From NCBI GenBank assembly GCA_020024475.1, contig JAHHTS010000117.1:1-6429 (forward strand): a DNA stretch of 6,429 nucleotides, read 5' to 3'. How positions within the stretch are numbered: the stretch's first letter is position 1; each line of letters opens with the position of its first letter. Positions 1 through 5,714 of the stretch are shown in pieces. This DNA is from Oscillospiraceae bacterium (GTDB lineage Bacteria; Bacillota; Clostridia; Oscillospirales; Ruminococcaceae). A program made the translations under genes and the position numbers. The notes under the pieces are model-generated. The model had not been told where the DNA came from and made no database searches. It saw only the letters and a list, made by a program, of their open reading frames with translations.

Positions 1-57
1 AGAAAGTAAAAATTGAAAATGCTCAATAAATTCCAATTTTCTTAACAGATAAAGATC

Positions 58-97
58 AAAAGACCTTGAAGGGCAAATTGCCTTTCAAGGTCTTTTT
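58..97. terminator. Bidirectional Rho-independent terminator
   Basis: A 17-bp stem (58-74 with 80-96, one G.T wobble at 71/83) closes a 5-base loop AAATT. On the plus strand the stem runs into TTTTT (93-97); on the minus strand it runs into TTTT (61-58). It lies about 25 bases past the minus-strand stop at 121, so it probably ends the 121-764 operon, and it could equally end a plus-strand gene lying left of the window. The stem begins with the same AAAAGRCCTTGAA series as the terminator at 5456-5497. Confidence 0.85.
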
Positions 98-120
98 CTA
101 TGTCATCCGTTAGTCTCGCT

Positions 121-303
121 TCAATCAATTCGCCCATTAGTGCATCTACATAAGTCTACTGTAACAGCATTTAGCAAAGTATAAATAACATACTCTTTGC
201 TAATGCTGTAAGCCGTTTCGGTGGCGGCAGCTACTGATGCAGGTACAAGAAATACCGAGAGACTCAATACAAAAGATATAGCAACTGCGATTAATCTTTT
301 CAT
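121..303 (-). CDS. Small secreted or membrane-bound protein, unknown function (60 aa)
   Basis: I do not recognise this protein. Residues 1-27 read as a signal peptide: MKR, a hydrophobic core (about residues 4-20), then small residues PASVAAA before a polar TETAYS stretch, so cleavage near AAA/TE is likely and would leave about 33 residues. The mature part has two close cysteines (LCRC, residues 51-54) near the C terminus and ends NGRID. The ATG overlaps the TGA of the upstream gene (ATGA, 300-303), and only a weak GAGA precedes it, which points to translational coupling. It is the last gene before the terminator at 58-97, so the short length is not an obvious truncation. It could be a secreted peptide, a peptide needing partner processing, or the remains of a longer exported protein. 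That it is an expressed gene is supported by the overlap and signal peptide; function is unknown. Confidence 0.65.
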   Translation of the reverse strand: MKRLIAVAISFVLSLSVFLVPASVAAATETAYSISKEYVIYTLLNAVTVDLCRCTNGRID

Positions 304-764
304 TTGCTGTTCTCATTTTCCCTAATGTTTTTTGTTGCAGTTAGGCACAAATCATATAAATTCGTCTCCTTCAACTTATATGCCCTACCATCAACTGCAA
401 TGTGATTTCCTCCGTTGAAATATAGAGAATGCTCGCCTATTTCAAGAATGAACGTTTTTGATTTGAACTTGTCTGGGAATGCTTTTGACAAACTATGAAT
501 ACAGTATGTGTATTTTAAGCCTGACAAGCAGTCCATCAACGCTTGATAATTTGTATCGCCTTTTGAAATCATAACTGTCATAGTGCCCCCTGAAGGATAC
601 GCTGTGAAACCTTTCACTGTCACATCATGCGTAATGCTTACAACCGTTATATTTTCGTTGGTCACTATTAGTGAGCGAGGATAAAGAAAAAACGTTGCAA
701 TACAAACCGGAATTATAATGCCAAATATCAAGAACAACGTCCGAACATTCCTTCGCTTGGACAT
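300..764 (-). CDS. Membrane-anchored protein of unknown function (154 aa)
   Basis: The protein starts MSKRR, has one hydrophobic segment (about residues 9-28, LFLIFGIIIPVCIATFFLY) and then a soluble C-terminal part of about 125 residues expected outside the cell (positive-inside rule). The outer part looks like alternating strands and includes a segment TNYQALMDCLSGLKYTYC that resembles a helix, plus two cysteines there that could pair. I do not recognise the family; the pattern of one anchor plus a small extracellular domain recalls DUF5301-like Firmicutes proteins, but that is only an impression. The longest frame begins with GTG at 773, yet that GTG lies inside the ribosome binding site AAGGTGG (776-770), which is spaced 5 bases from ATG 764, so I take the ATG. 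The gene overlaps the signal-peptide gene by 4 bases, making a two-gene operon whose products would both act at the cell surface. Confidence 0.75.
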   Translation of the reverse strand: MSKRRNVRTLFLIFGIIIPVCIATFFLYPRSLIVTNENITVVSITHDVTVKGFTAYPSGGTMTVMISKGDTNYQALMDCLSGLKYTYCIHSLSKAFPDKFKSKTFILEIGEHSLYFNGGNHIAVDGRAYKLKETNLYDLCLTATKNIRENENSK

Positions 765-769
765 CTTTA

Positions 770-776
770 CCACCTT
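770..776 (-). promoter_or_regulatory. Ribosome binding site fixing the start at 764
   Basis: AAGGTGG on the minus strand, 5 bases before ATG 764. It covers the GTG at 771-773 that would otherwise be the first start codon, so the shorter protein is the better model. Confidence 0.7.
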
Positions 777-795
777 CTTCTCATTTTATTAAAAT

Positions 796-831
796 ATTTT
801 GTTAGCTAAATAGTAAGTTATATAACAAAAT
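796..831 (-). promoter_or_regulatory. Inverted repeat upstream of the 121-764 operon, possible operator
   Basis: Perfect 9-bp arms ATTTTGTTA (796-804) and TAACAAAAT (823-831) are separated by 18 bases. Two smaller palindromes sit within it: TTAGCTAA (802-809) and GTTATATAAC (817-826). The element ends about 32 bases before the start codon at 764, where a promoter or operator would be expected. I could not find a convincing -35/-10 pair in this stretch, so the operator role is an inference from symmetry and position. Confidence 0.35.
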
Positions 832-951
832 CAGTTTTAAATTCTTATGTCATAATATTGTACCTAGATGCATGCCCGATTATTTGATTACTCTAGTCCT
901 CAATTTGAAATAAAATGATATATATGACCAAGATAGTTAAATATAAATTCT

Positions 952-1170
952 TTATGAAATATATTTCCTAATAATTGGGAAAAGGCCCACTACACCACAC
1001 AGTCCAAAGTATCCTGGTTCATTTTTAATCAGACAAAGAATAACAATGATTTCAAAATACACTGCAGCTATAAAATACATTTTGTTCATCTTTTGCATTA
1101 CAATTAAATAAATCATGACAAGTGCCAATAATGAGTACACTAAAGAACCTATAATCAGTAAAAGTTTCAT
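952..1170 (-). CDS. Small integral membrane protein, unknown function (72 aa)
   Basis: The product is almost entirely membrane-spanning: about residues 2-23 (LLLIIGSLVYSLLALVMIYL), 31-49 (YFIAAVYFEIIVILCLI) and a weaker third segment 54-70 (YFGLCGVVGLFPII), with short charged loops (QKMNK, KNEP) and a basic end RKYIS. No catalytic motif is visible and I do not recognise a family. The longest frame starts at ATG 1182, but that ATG merges with the ribosome binding site GGAG (1180-1177), which is correctly spaced (6 bases) for ATG 1170, so the start is placed there. No terminator is evident after the stop. It appears monocistronic, with a possible extended -10 promoter at 1254-1262. The good Shine-Dalgarno and consistent membrane topology favour a real gene, although small hydrophobic frames in AT-rich DNA deserve caution. 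Confidence 0.65.
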   Translation of the reverse strand: MKLLLIIGSLVYSLLALVMIYLIVMQKMNKMYFIAAVYFEIIVILCLIKNEPGYFGLCGVVGLFPIIRKYIS

Positions 1171-1176
1171 ATTTTT

Positions 1177-1180
1177 CTCC
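1177..1180 (-). promoter_or_regulatory. Ribosome binding site fixing the start at 1170
   Basis: GGAG on the minus strand, 6 bases before ATG 1170. Its first G is the last base of the alternative ATG at 1180-1182, which has no Shine-Dalgarno of its own. Confidence 0.65.
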
Positions 1181-1253
1181 ATAAAATATTATTGTTAAAA
1201 ACTGTTAGAATAATTTTGGCTTATCAAACATCTTAAGTTCTTATATCATTCTC

Positions 1254-1262
1254 ATTATATCA
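1254..1262 (-). promoter_or_regulatory. Extended -10 promoter candidate for the 952-1170 gene
   Basis: On the minus strand the bases read TGATATAAT, a perfect TATAAT (1259-1254) with an extended TG at the right spacing. The 17-base upstream position (1277-1282) reads TATTAA, a poor -35, which an extended -10 can tolerate. The predicted leader is about 75 bases. Such matches arise by chance in DNA this AT-rich, so confidence is modest. Confidence 0.4.
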
Positions 1263-1910
1263 TACTTTATATGTTCTTAATATACTATTTTCATATAAAA
1301 TCTAACGCTTTCATAAAGTGTCTTGAAGAATGAAATCATTATATAGACATTTTAATGGCTATATAAGATTATTTTCAAGTTATATTATATATATTTTAGA
1401 AACATCTTTTCTTAATGAAATTAATATTTTTACATATGATATATCAAAAAACAGCTAGCTAAAATCATTAATGTTGGTTATATGTATGCAATGATTTGCT
1501 TTTTAACTGAACAATTACTGATATTTATATGATTAAGGTTTATTTTATATCTTAAAATTGCATATTTCAAATGAAAATATAGCTTATATAGAACAATTAA
1601 CATATATTTTATATAAAGTGTCTATCGGATTTTACATTAATGTAGTAATATAAAAAAGAATTATGTTAATAATTGCGTCGTGAATAGAAAATAGATATAT
1701 ATGTAAAAATCTTACATTATTTTTATTGATATTCCATATTATGCTTAAATTTTCATCCACCACATTGTTAAAATATTCAAAATGATTAACAAAATTATGT
1801 ATTATATTTGATTCATTTTAACATATATGTTGTGGTATTTCTTTTTTCAAGTCTTGGAAAAAGATTTATTTAATAGTATCTAATACAATATAGTGTGTGG
1901 TTAAAATTAT
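1263..1910. other. AT-rich intergenic stretch without a supportable gene
   Basis: I read both strands for conserved protein motifs and found only short open frames with no start plus ribosome binding site. The longest is about 55 codons on the minus strand around 1630-1810, with no ATG near its beginning. The stretch contains a 58-nt imperfect hairpin (1322-1379), a 12-bp palindrome (1633-1644), an ATGTAA/TTACAT inverted repeat (1701-1717) and a near-palindrome at 1842-1862. It separates the minus-strand genes on the left from the plus-strand operon on the right, so both leaders must lie in it. Confidence 0.6.
1322..1379. repeat. Long imperfect inverted repeat (hairpin)
   Basis: Left arm 1322-1346 (CTTGAAGAATG...TTATATAG) pairs with right arm 1359-1379 (CTATATAAG...TTCAAG) over 21 base pairs, interrupted only by four extra bases in the left arm; the loop is 12 bases (1347-1358). 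It ends in neither a T-run nor a neighbouring gene end, so it does not look like a standard terminator. Confidence 0.55.
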
Positions 1911-1932
1911 TGCTACAATATTAATTTATAAT
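1911..1932 (+). promoter_or_regulatory. Weak promoter candidate for the phospholipase-like/transporter operon
   Basis: TGCTACAAT (1911-1919) is an extended -10 and a perfect TATAAT follows at 1927-1932. Neither has a recognisable -35 at 16-18 bases. One of them could start a leader of about 95-110 bases. Listed because the operon must have a promoter in this gap, not because the match is strong. Confidence 0.27.
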
Positions 1933-2017
1933 TTAGTCTTTAGGAAAAAATTAAGCACCGAAATAGTGATTTTAATATATAGGTGTGTAATTTTTTGGAC
2001 CTAAAGAATTTAAAAAT

Positions 2018-2024
2018 GAAGGAG
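2018..2024 (+). promoter_or_regulatory. Ribosome binding site fixing the start at 2034
   Basis: GAAGGAG, 9 bases before ATG 2034. The longer frame beginning with GTG 1983 and the in-frame ATG 2016 both lie at or before this site and have no Shine-Dalgarno of their own. Confidence 0.8.
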
Positions 2025-2033
2025 AAAAAGATT

Positions 2034-2852
2034 ATGCCATCAACATATGCTCATTACAGAATGGGCAAAGAAGTAAAAAAAGATTTAAATGAAAATGAAC
2101 TGAATATTATTGAAAAATATCCAGAACTTTATATGATTGGTCTTCATGGACCAGATATTTTATTTTATTATGGGGCACTTTGGAGCAATCCTGTAAATAA
2201 AGTAGGTTTTGGACTTCATGAGCAATCTGGACGTAGTTTTTTTGAAGCAGCCTGTGAAGCAATAGCAAAAAGCAACAATAAAGAAGCGTCTTTAGCATAT
2301 GTATATGGGGTGTTAAATCATTTTGCATTAGATACTACATGTCATAAATATGTTGATGAAAAAATCGAATGTAGCGGGATTACCCATACAGAAATCGAGG
2401 TTGAATTTGACAGAAGTTTGATGATTTTAGATGGACACAATCCAGTTAGCCATATTCTTACAGACCATATTCACCCTACAATAAATAACGCAGAAATTAT
2501 TTCTCAATTTTATAACGGCATCACACCGAAACAAGTGAAAAAATCACTTAAATCTATGATTTTTTATAATAAATTTCTTCTTGCTAGTACGAATTTTAAA
2601 AGAAATGTAATTTATGCATTACTAAGAATTACAGGAAATTACCAAGAGATGCATGGTCTTATTGTAAATCCAGTTGGAAATCCTATGTGTAAAGATAGCA
2701 ATCAGAAGCTACTAGAATTATATGAAGAGGCCAAAGTGAGAGCTGTGACATTTATACATGATTTTGATGAAAATTTTAGAGGAATTAAACCTTTTGATTC
2801 AATATTTGATTATGACTTTGGTGGAAGAATGAAAGGTGGAGAGTGTAAATAA
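2034..2852 (+). CDS. Zinc-dependent phospholipase C family protein (272 aa)
   Basis: The sequence matches the zinc-dependent phospholipase C family (S1/P1 nuclease-PLC fold), whose characterised members hydrolyse the head-group phosphodiester of phospholipids using three zinc ions. Visible motifs: H7 in MPSTYAHYRMG; GLHGPD with H38 and D41; LHEQSG with H62; NHFALDTTCH with H96, D100 and H104; and THTEIEVEFD with H118 and E122. The HxxxD and HxxxE spacings equal those of zinc ligands in Bacillus phospholipase C (H118/D122, H142/E146), so the metal site looks complete. Unlike secreted phospholipases there is no signal peptide, so it should act in the cytoplasm or be non-classically localised, and its true substrate is unknown. 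The C-terminal third (about residues 150-272) has no motif I know. The start is set by GAAGGAG. It shares TAATG with the transporter gene that follows, indicating one transcript and coupled translation. Confidence 0.88.
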   Translation: MPSTYAHYRMGKEVKKDLNENELNIIEKYPELYMIGLHGPDILFYYGALWSNPVNKVGFGLHEQSGRSFFEAACEAIAKSNNKEASLAYVYGVLNHFALDTTCHKYVDEKIECSGITHTEIEVEFDRSLMILDGHNPVSHILTDHIHPTINNAEIISQFYNGITPKQVKKSLKSMIFYNKFLLASTNFKRNVIYALLRITGNYQEMHGLIVNPVGNPMCKDSNQKLLELYEEAKVRAVTFIHDFDENFRGIKPFDSIFDYDFGGRMKGGECK

Positions 2853-4147
2853 TGAAATCTTTTTATAAATTTTTACATAATAGAAAAGTATTCAACAGTC
2901 TTACAGAGCAGGAATTTGCATGGGTTTTATACGATGTAGGAAACTCTGCATTTACTATGCTAGCATGTTCTCTTCTTCCAATTTGGTTTAAAGAATTAGC
3001 TGTAGGAACTGCTCCAGGACAAATATCAGGAAGTCAAGCAACCGCATTCTATTCTGCATCTATTTCAATAGTTACATTAATCATTGCATTCATTGGGCCT
3101 GTTTTTGGAACATTGGCAGATAGAAAAAACCGTAAAAGAATCATATTTACAACAGCAACAGCTCTTGGTGTAATTGCTTGTTTGGTGAATGGATTTAGTA
3201 TTAGTTGGGTATCATTTTTAGCGTTAACAGTTATTACTCGTATATGTTATAGTGTATCAATAACAATATACGATTCTATGTTAAACGATGTGACCACAGA
3301 AGATAGAATGGACAAGGTATCATCTTATGGTTATGCATGGGGATATTTAGGTTCATGCATACCTTTCCTACTCGCTTTATTAGCATATCTTATGGGACCA
3401 GATATGTTAGGTATTATAACAGATAAAGCAAGCAGAATATTAGGTTTTACCATAACTGCAGTATGGTGGTTTATGGTTACAATTCCATTACTAAAAAACT
3501 ATAAGCAGAATAACTGGACTGAAAATGCATCAAATACAGTTAAAAATACATTTTTAAAAATTTTTAGAACATTGAAAACAATCGCCTTGAATGATAAAAA
3601 GGTGTTCTTTTTCTTAATAAGTTATTTCTTATATATCGATGGTGTAGGAACCATTATTGATAATTGTGTTAATATTGGAACTGATTTGAATCTTGATACA
3701 GTGGGACAAGTTATTTTCTTACTTCTTACTCAGGTAGTAGCATTTGGCGGTTCACTTGTTTTTGCAAAATTGTCGGAGAAGTATAAAACAACCAAATTGA
3801 TTGGTGTATGTATTATTGGTTACTTTTTTCTTTGCTTATATGCATTAGTTCTAAATTCTCTTTTTGAGTTTGCCATATTAGCCTTTGGAGTAGGCTGTTT
3901 TCAAGGTTCTATACAATCCTTGTCACGTTCTTACTATTCTAAAATTATTCCTTCAGAAAATTCAGGAGAATATTTTGGTATATATGATGTTTTTTCAAAA
4001 GGTGCATCTTTTTTAGGCTCTGCAGTAATTGCAGTTGTTAAATTGAATAACGGCACAATCAATACAGCAGTTGCTTGTCTTACTGTTTTCTTTGGACTAG
4101 GTTATGTATTCCTAAAAATTGCTGAGAAACAAGAAACAATATCTTAA
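2852..4147 (+). CDS. UMF1/Atg22-like major facilitator superfamily transporter (431 aa)
   Basis: A complete 12-TM secondary transporter. The N-terminal EFAWVLYDVGNSAF (21-34) is the hallmark opening of the UMF1 group (Atg22-like major facilitators). The loop between TM2 and TM3 carries the MFS signature GPVFGTLADRKNRKR (82-96). Further family blocks are YDSMLNDVTTEDRMDKVSS (140-158) followed by GYLGS, SYFLYIDGVGTIID (257-270), and QSLSRSYYSKIIPSENSGEY (355-374) followed by FGIYDVFSKGASFLG. Length is typical. UMF1 substrates are mostly unknown; yeast Atg22 exports amino acids from the vacuole. The ATG overlaps the stop of the phospholipase-like gene (TAATG), with GGTGGAG about 10 bases upstream as ribosome binding site inside that gene. 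The pairing suggests it moves a product or substrate of the phospholipase-like protein, but that is inference. The operon ends at the terminator 4175-4208. Confidence 0.93.
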   Translation: MKSFYKFLHNRKVFNSLTEQEFAWVLYDVGNSAFTMLACSLLPIWFKELAVGTAPGQISGSQATAFYSASISIVTLIIAFIGPVFGTLADRKNRKRIIFTTATALGVIACLVNGFSISWVSFLALTVITRICYSVSITIYDSMLNDVTTEDRMDKVSSYGYAWGYLGSCIPFLLALLAYLMGPDMLGIITDKASRILGFTITAVWWFMVTIPLLKNYKQNNWTENASNTVKNTFLKIFRTLKTIALNDKKVFFFLISYFLYIDGVGTIIDNCVNIGTDLNLDTVGQVIFLLLTQVVAFGGSLVFAKLSEKYKTTKLIGVCIIGYFFLCLYALVLNSLFEFAILAFGVGCFQGSIQSLSRSYYSKIIPSENSGEYFGIYDVFSKGASFLGSAVIAVVKLNNGTINTAVACLTVFFGLGYVFLKIAEKQETIS

Positions 4148-4174
4148 ATTATTCTATAAAAAATAATAATTTCT

Positions 4175-4208
4175 AAATGGGCGCCTATTGATGAGGTTGC
4201 CCATTTTT
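4175..4208 (+). terminator. Rho-independent terminator of the phospholipase-like/transporter operon
   Basis: AAATGGGCGCCT (4175-4186) pairs with AGGTTGCCCATTT (4194-4206) with one G.T pair and one bulged T; the loop is ATTGATG and the stem flows into TTTTT (4204-4208). It begins 27 bases after the transporter stop codon. Confidence 0.85.
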
Positions 4209-4330
4209 GTTAAAATATAGTGATAAAGCCAAATGTTATGATAGTCTTAACCGTCCATCTTTACAAAATCTAGTTTTTTATAAATAGCAAAATATTAAAT
4301 TCGGTTGACTACTTTGACAATAATATTTTG

Positions 4331-4359
4331 TTATATATTTTAGTGTATCTTGGTATAAT
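4331..4359 (+). promoter_or_regulatory. Extended -10 promoter ahead of the XRE remnant
   Basis: TTGGTATAAT holds a perfect TATAAT (4354-4359) with an extended TG (4351-4352). The 17-base upstream hexamer TTATAT (4331-4336) is a poor -35. Just upstream lie two direct repeats TTGACT (4305-4310) and TTGACA (4314-4319), which may belong to an operator. The start of transcription would fall about 30 bases before the ATG at 4397, a normal leader length. Confidence 0.5.
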
Positions 4360-4396
4360 TCATATAAAAAATTGCCTTATTAGAAATGACTCATAT

Positions 4397-4608
4397 ATGA
4401 ATTTATATTAAAAACTAATAGAGCTGTAAAAAAGAATGGCTGTCTCAAGACGAAATGTGCGAAAGGTTAGATGTTGATATACAAACAATACCTAAATGGA
4501 AACTTGCACAAATCTATGTTGATTTTCAAAAAACTTGTTGCAATCACTAATTACTTTGTATTGTCACTTGATGAGCCTATAAAAAATATTAGTTTTCAAG
4601 AAGTTTAA
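4397..4608 (+). pseudogene. Decayed XRE-family helix-turn-helix regulator gene
   Basis: Three frames together spell a Cro/CI-type (XRE) DNA-binding domain. From ATG 4397: MNLY, stop, KLIEL, stop, KRM, matching the usual MNLxEKLxELRKxM opening. From 4440 in the next frame: LSQDEMCERLDVDIQTIPKW, then KLAQIYVDFQK, the canonical helix-turn-helix (compare LSQEELAEKLNVSRQTISKW). From 4534 in the third frame: LVAITNYFVLSLDEPIKNIS, then FQEV and a stop, the usual helix 4-5 region. The last frameshift sits in a run of six A (4528-4533); one A fewer restores QKLVAITNYF. The first frameshift is at about 4438-4440. The two in-frame TAA codons stand where Glu (4409) and probably Arg are normal. Intact members repress promoters, often their own. 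With four lesions it should be non-functional, barring sequencing error at the A-run only. Confidence 0.78.
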
Positions 4609-4618
4609 TAGAATATAA

Positions 4619-4765
4619 TTATTGATAAAACTGTCACAAATTTCTAATTATGTGCAAATGAATAAATCTATCATAAATAAGCTCTTAAACATATTCACTA
4701 TGTTTAGACTAATATGTATAATGTTTTTTATATTAATTGGAATTATCTTTTTTGTTCACCAATAA
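4619..4765 (+). pseudogene. Possible C-terminal membrane tail of the XRE remnant
   Basis: An open frame from 4619 to the TAA at 4763-4765 ends MFRLICIMFFILIGIIFFVH plus Q, a clear membrane-spanning segment, preceded by a polar helix-like stretch (MNKSIINKLLNIFT, from ATG 4658). There is no ribosome binding site before the ATG at 4658, so an independent gene is unlikely. XRE regulators with a C-terminal membrane segment are common in Clostridia, and the frame begins 11 bases after the XRE stop, so it may be the severed tail of that gene. It may also be chance. Confidence 0.35.
4694..4722 (+). promoter_or_regulatory. Promoter candidate for the CPBP protease gene
   Basis: TTCACT (4694-4699), 17 bases, then a perfect TATAAT (4717-4722) directly preceded by TG. 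Transcription would start near 4729 and give a leader of about 85 bases. It lies within the reading frame that may be the tail of the dead regulator. Confidence 0.5.
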
Positions 4766-4813
4766 ACATACATCAATCATTCGGCTTATTTTACAAAAGA
4801 AAGAAGGTTATAT

Positions 4814-5416
4814 ATGCTTGTAAGCAAAATACTCAGTAGTGTTATACAGATTCTCTTATTCGCATTGATTCCATTTTTATGGTGGTTTTTAACAGCTAGA
4901 AAAAAACAATCGTTTAATAATTGGATTGGACTAAAAAAATTTGGCGGATTAAGAATAAATATCACAATTGCTAGCATTGCTACTGTGGTTGTTTTTTTAT
5001 TGCTGGGCTTTTTTATTCAATACATTTTAAAAGATGTAGAAACTGCGCTTTCTGAATTTAATGGTTTAGGTCTTCGTGCAGTACCTTCAATACTTGTTTA
5101 TGGTATTTTTAACACCGCTTTTCCAGAGGAACTACTTTTTAGGGGATTCTTGCTAAAAAGGATAAGCTCTAAAATAGGATTTCAATGGGGCAATATTATT
5201 CAGGCTTTTTTATTTGGATTGATTCATTGCATAATGTTTTGGGGACTTGTTAACAAAATTTATACATTGATTATTTTGGTCTTTACTACATCTATTGCCT
5301 GGACTATGGGATATATAAATGAACATCTGGCTGGAGGATCACTATTTCCAAGCTGGTTCATTCATGCTGTATCAAATGTATGTGCAGGAATTTATGCAGC
5401 TTTTATGTCTGTTTAA
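4814..5416 (+). CDS. CPBP family intramembrane metalloprotease (200 aa)
   Basis: A polytopic membrane protein with all three motifs of the CPBP (CAAX protease and bacteriocin-processing, also called Abi) family: EELLFRG with E105, E106 and R110; FGLIH with F134 and H138; and HAVSN with H184 and N188. These are the glutamate and histidine residues that place the catalytic metal or water in the Rce1-type fold. Hydrophobic segments lie at about 5-27, 48-72, 90-104, 127-143, 149-166 and 178-197. Length is normal for bacterial members. Known members cleave prenylated or membrane peptides, process bacteriocins or give self-immunity; the substrate here is unknown, and no bacteriocin gene adjoins it. 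AAGAAGG (4801-4807) is 6 bases before the ATG. It appears to be transcribed alone, from 4694-4722 to the terminator 5456-5497. Confidence 0.92.
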   Translation: MLVSKILSSVIQILLFALIPFLWWFLTARKKQSFNNWIGLKKFGGLRINITIASIATVVVFLLLGFFIQYILKDVETALSEFNGLGLRAVPSILVYGIFNTAFPEELLFRGFLLKRISSKIGFQWGNIIQAFLFGLIHCIMFWGLVNKIYTLIILVFTTSIAWTMGYINEHLAGGSLFPSWFIHAVSNVCAGIYAAFMSV

Positions 5417-5455
5417 ACTGTACTCTAATTAAATTTTTCATAACAAATACAATTC

Positions 5456-5497
5456 AAAAGGCCTTGAATGGCAAGCATGTCATTCAAGGCCTTTTTT
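5456..5497. terminator. Bidirectional terminator between convergent genes
   Basis: A perfect 15-bp stem AAAAGGCCTTGAATG (5456-5470) with its complement (5481-5495), extendable by three further pairs (G.T, C-G, A-T) to a 4-base loop AGCA. It runs into T6 on the plus strand (5492-5497) and T4 on the minus strand (5459-5456). It lies 39 bases after the CPBP stop and 34 bases after the minus-strand stop at 5532, so it serves both genes. Confidence 0.92.
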
Positions 5498-5531
5498 AAC
5501 TAAAATAATAATTTATTATATATACTTAAAT

Positions 5532-5705
5532 TTATTCTTTTTTATTTTTCTCACTTTCATCTATAATAGTCCCTCCTACTATACCTAAAAGCATTCCCAC
5601 TCCTGCACACACACCAATATTGCAAGAAGTTAAAATAGCAAAACCAGTACCAAGTAATAACCCTAATGGTATTCCAGCAGTTAAATACTTATTTTTATTA
5701 TCCAT
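5532..5705 (-). CDS. Small glycine-zipper membrane protein (57 aa)
   Basis: MDNKNKYLTAGIPLGLLLG begins the protein; it has two hydrophobic segments, about residues 8-25 and 30-48, rich in small residues spaced as G-x-x-x-G (GIPLGLLLGTG, GVCAGVGMLLGIVGG), the pattern of glycine-zipper helices that pack closely in membranes. It ends in a charged tail DESEKNKKE. Similar short proteins of unknown role occur widely in Firmicutes. A longer frame reaches ATG 5747, but AAGGAGA (5721-5715) lies within it and is 9 bases before ATG 5705, so the shorter form is chosen. A well-formed promoter (5753-5781) precedes it and a bidirectional terminator follows, so it is probably monocistronic. There is no sign of decay. 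Function cannot be given. Confidence 0.78.
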   Translation of the reverse strand: MDNKNKYLTAGIPLGLLLGTGFAILTSCNIGVCAGVGMLLGIVGGTIIDESEKNKKE

Positions 5706-5714
5706 AAAACATTG

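Noticed and set aside
3..29. Plus-strand frame ending KVKIENAQ and TAA, possibly the tail of a gene entering from the left.
   Set aside because: Eight codons are too few to judge; another frame also ends nearby (TGA at 14-16). Only the position before a terminator hints at a gene end.
1440..1535. Plus-strand frame of about 30 codons (QLAKIINVGYMYAMICF) as a possible gene remnant.
   Set aside because: Too short, no start or ribosome binding site and no convincing family match.
1630..1812. Minus-strand open frame of about 55 codons.
   Set aside because: No start codon near its beginning, no ribosome binding site and no recognisable motif; expected by chance in sequence this AT-rich.
1183..1982. 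CRISPR array or tandem repeats in the long gene-free gap.
   Set aside because: No regularly spaced repeats of 20 bases or more; similar AT-rich words recur only irregularly.
2107..2328. 73-codon open frame on the minus strand.
   Set aside because: It lies wholly inside the well-supported phospholipase-like gene, has no ribosome binding site and its translation is low-complexity antisense.
4786..4977. 63-codon open frame on the minus strand.
   Set aside because: It runs antisense to the start of the CPBP protease gene and its ribosome binding site, and has no motif of its own.
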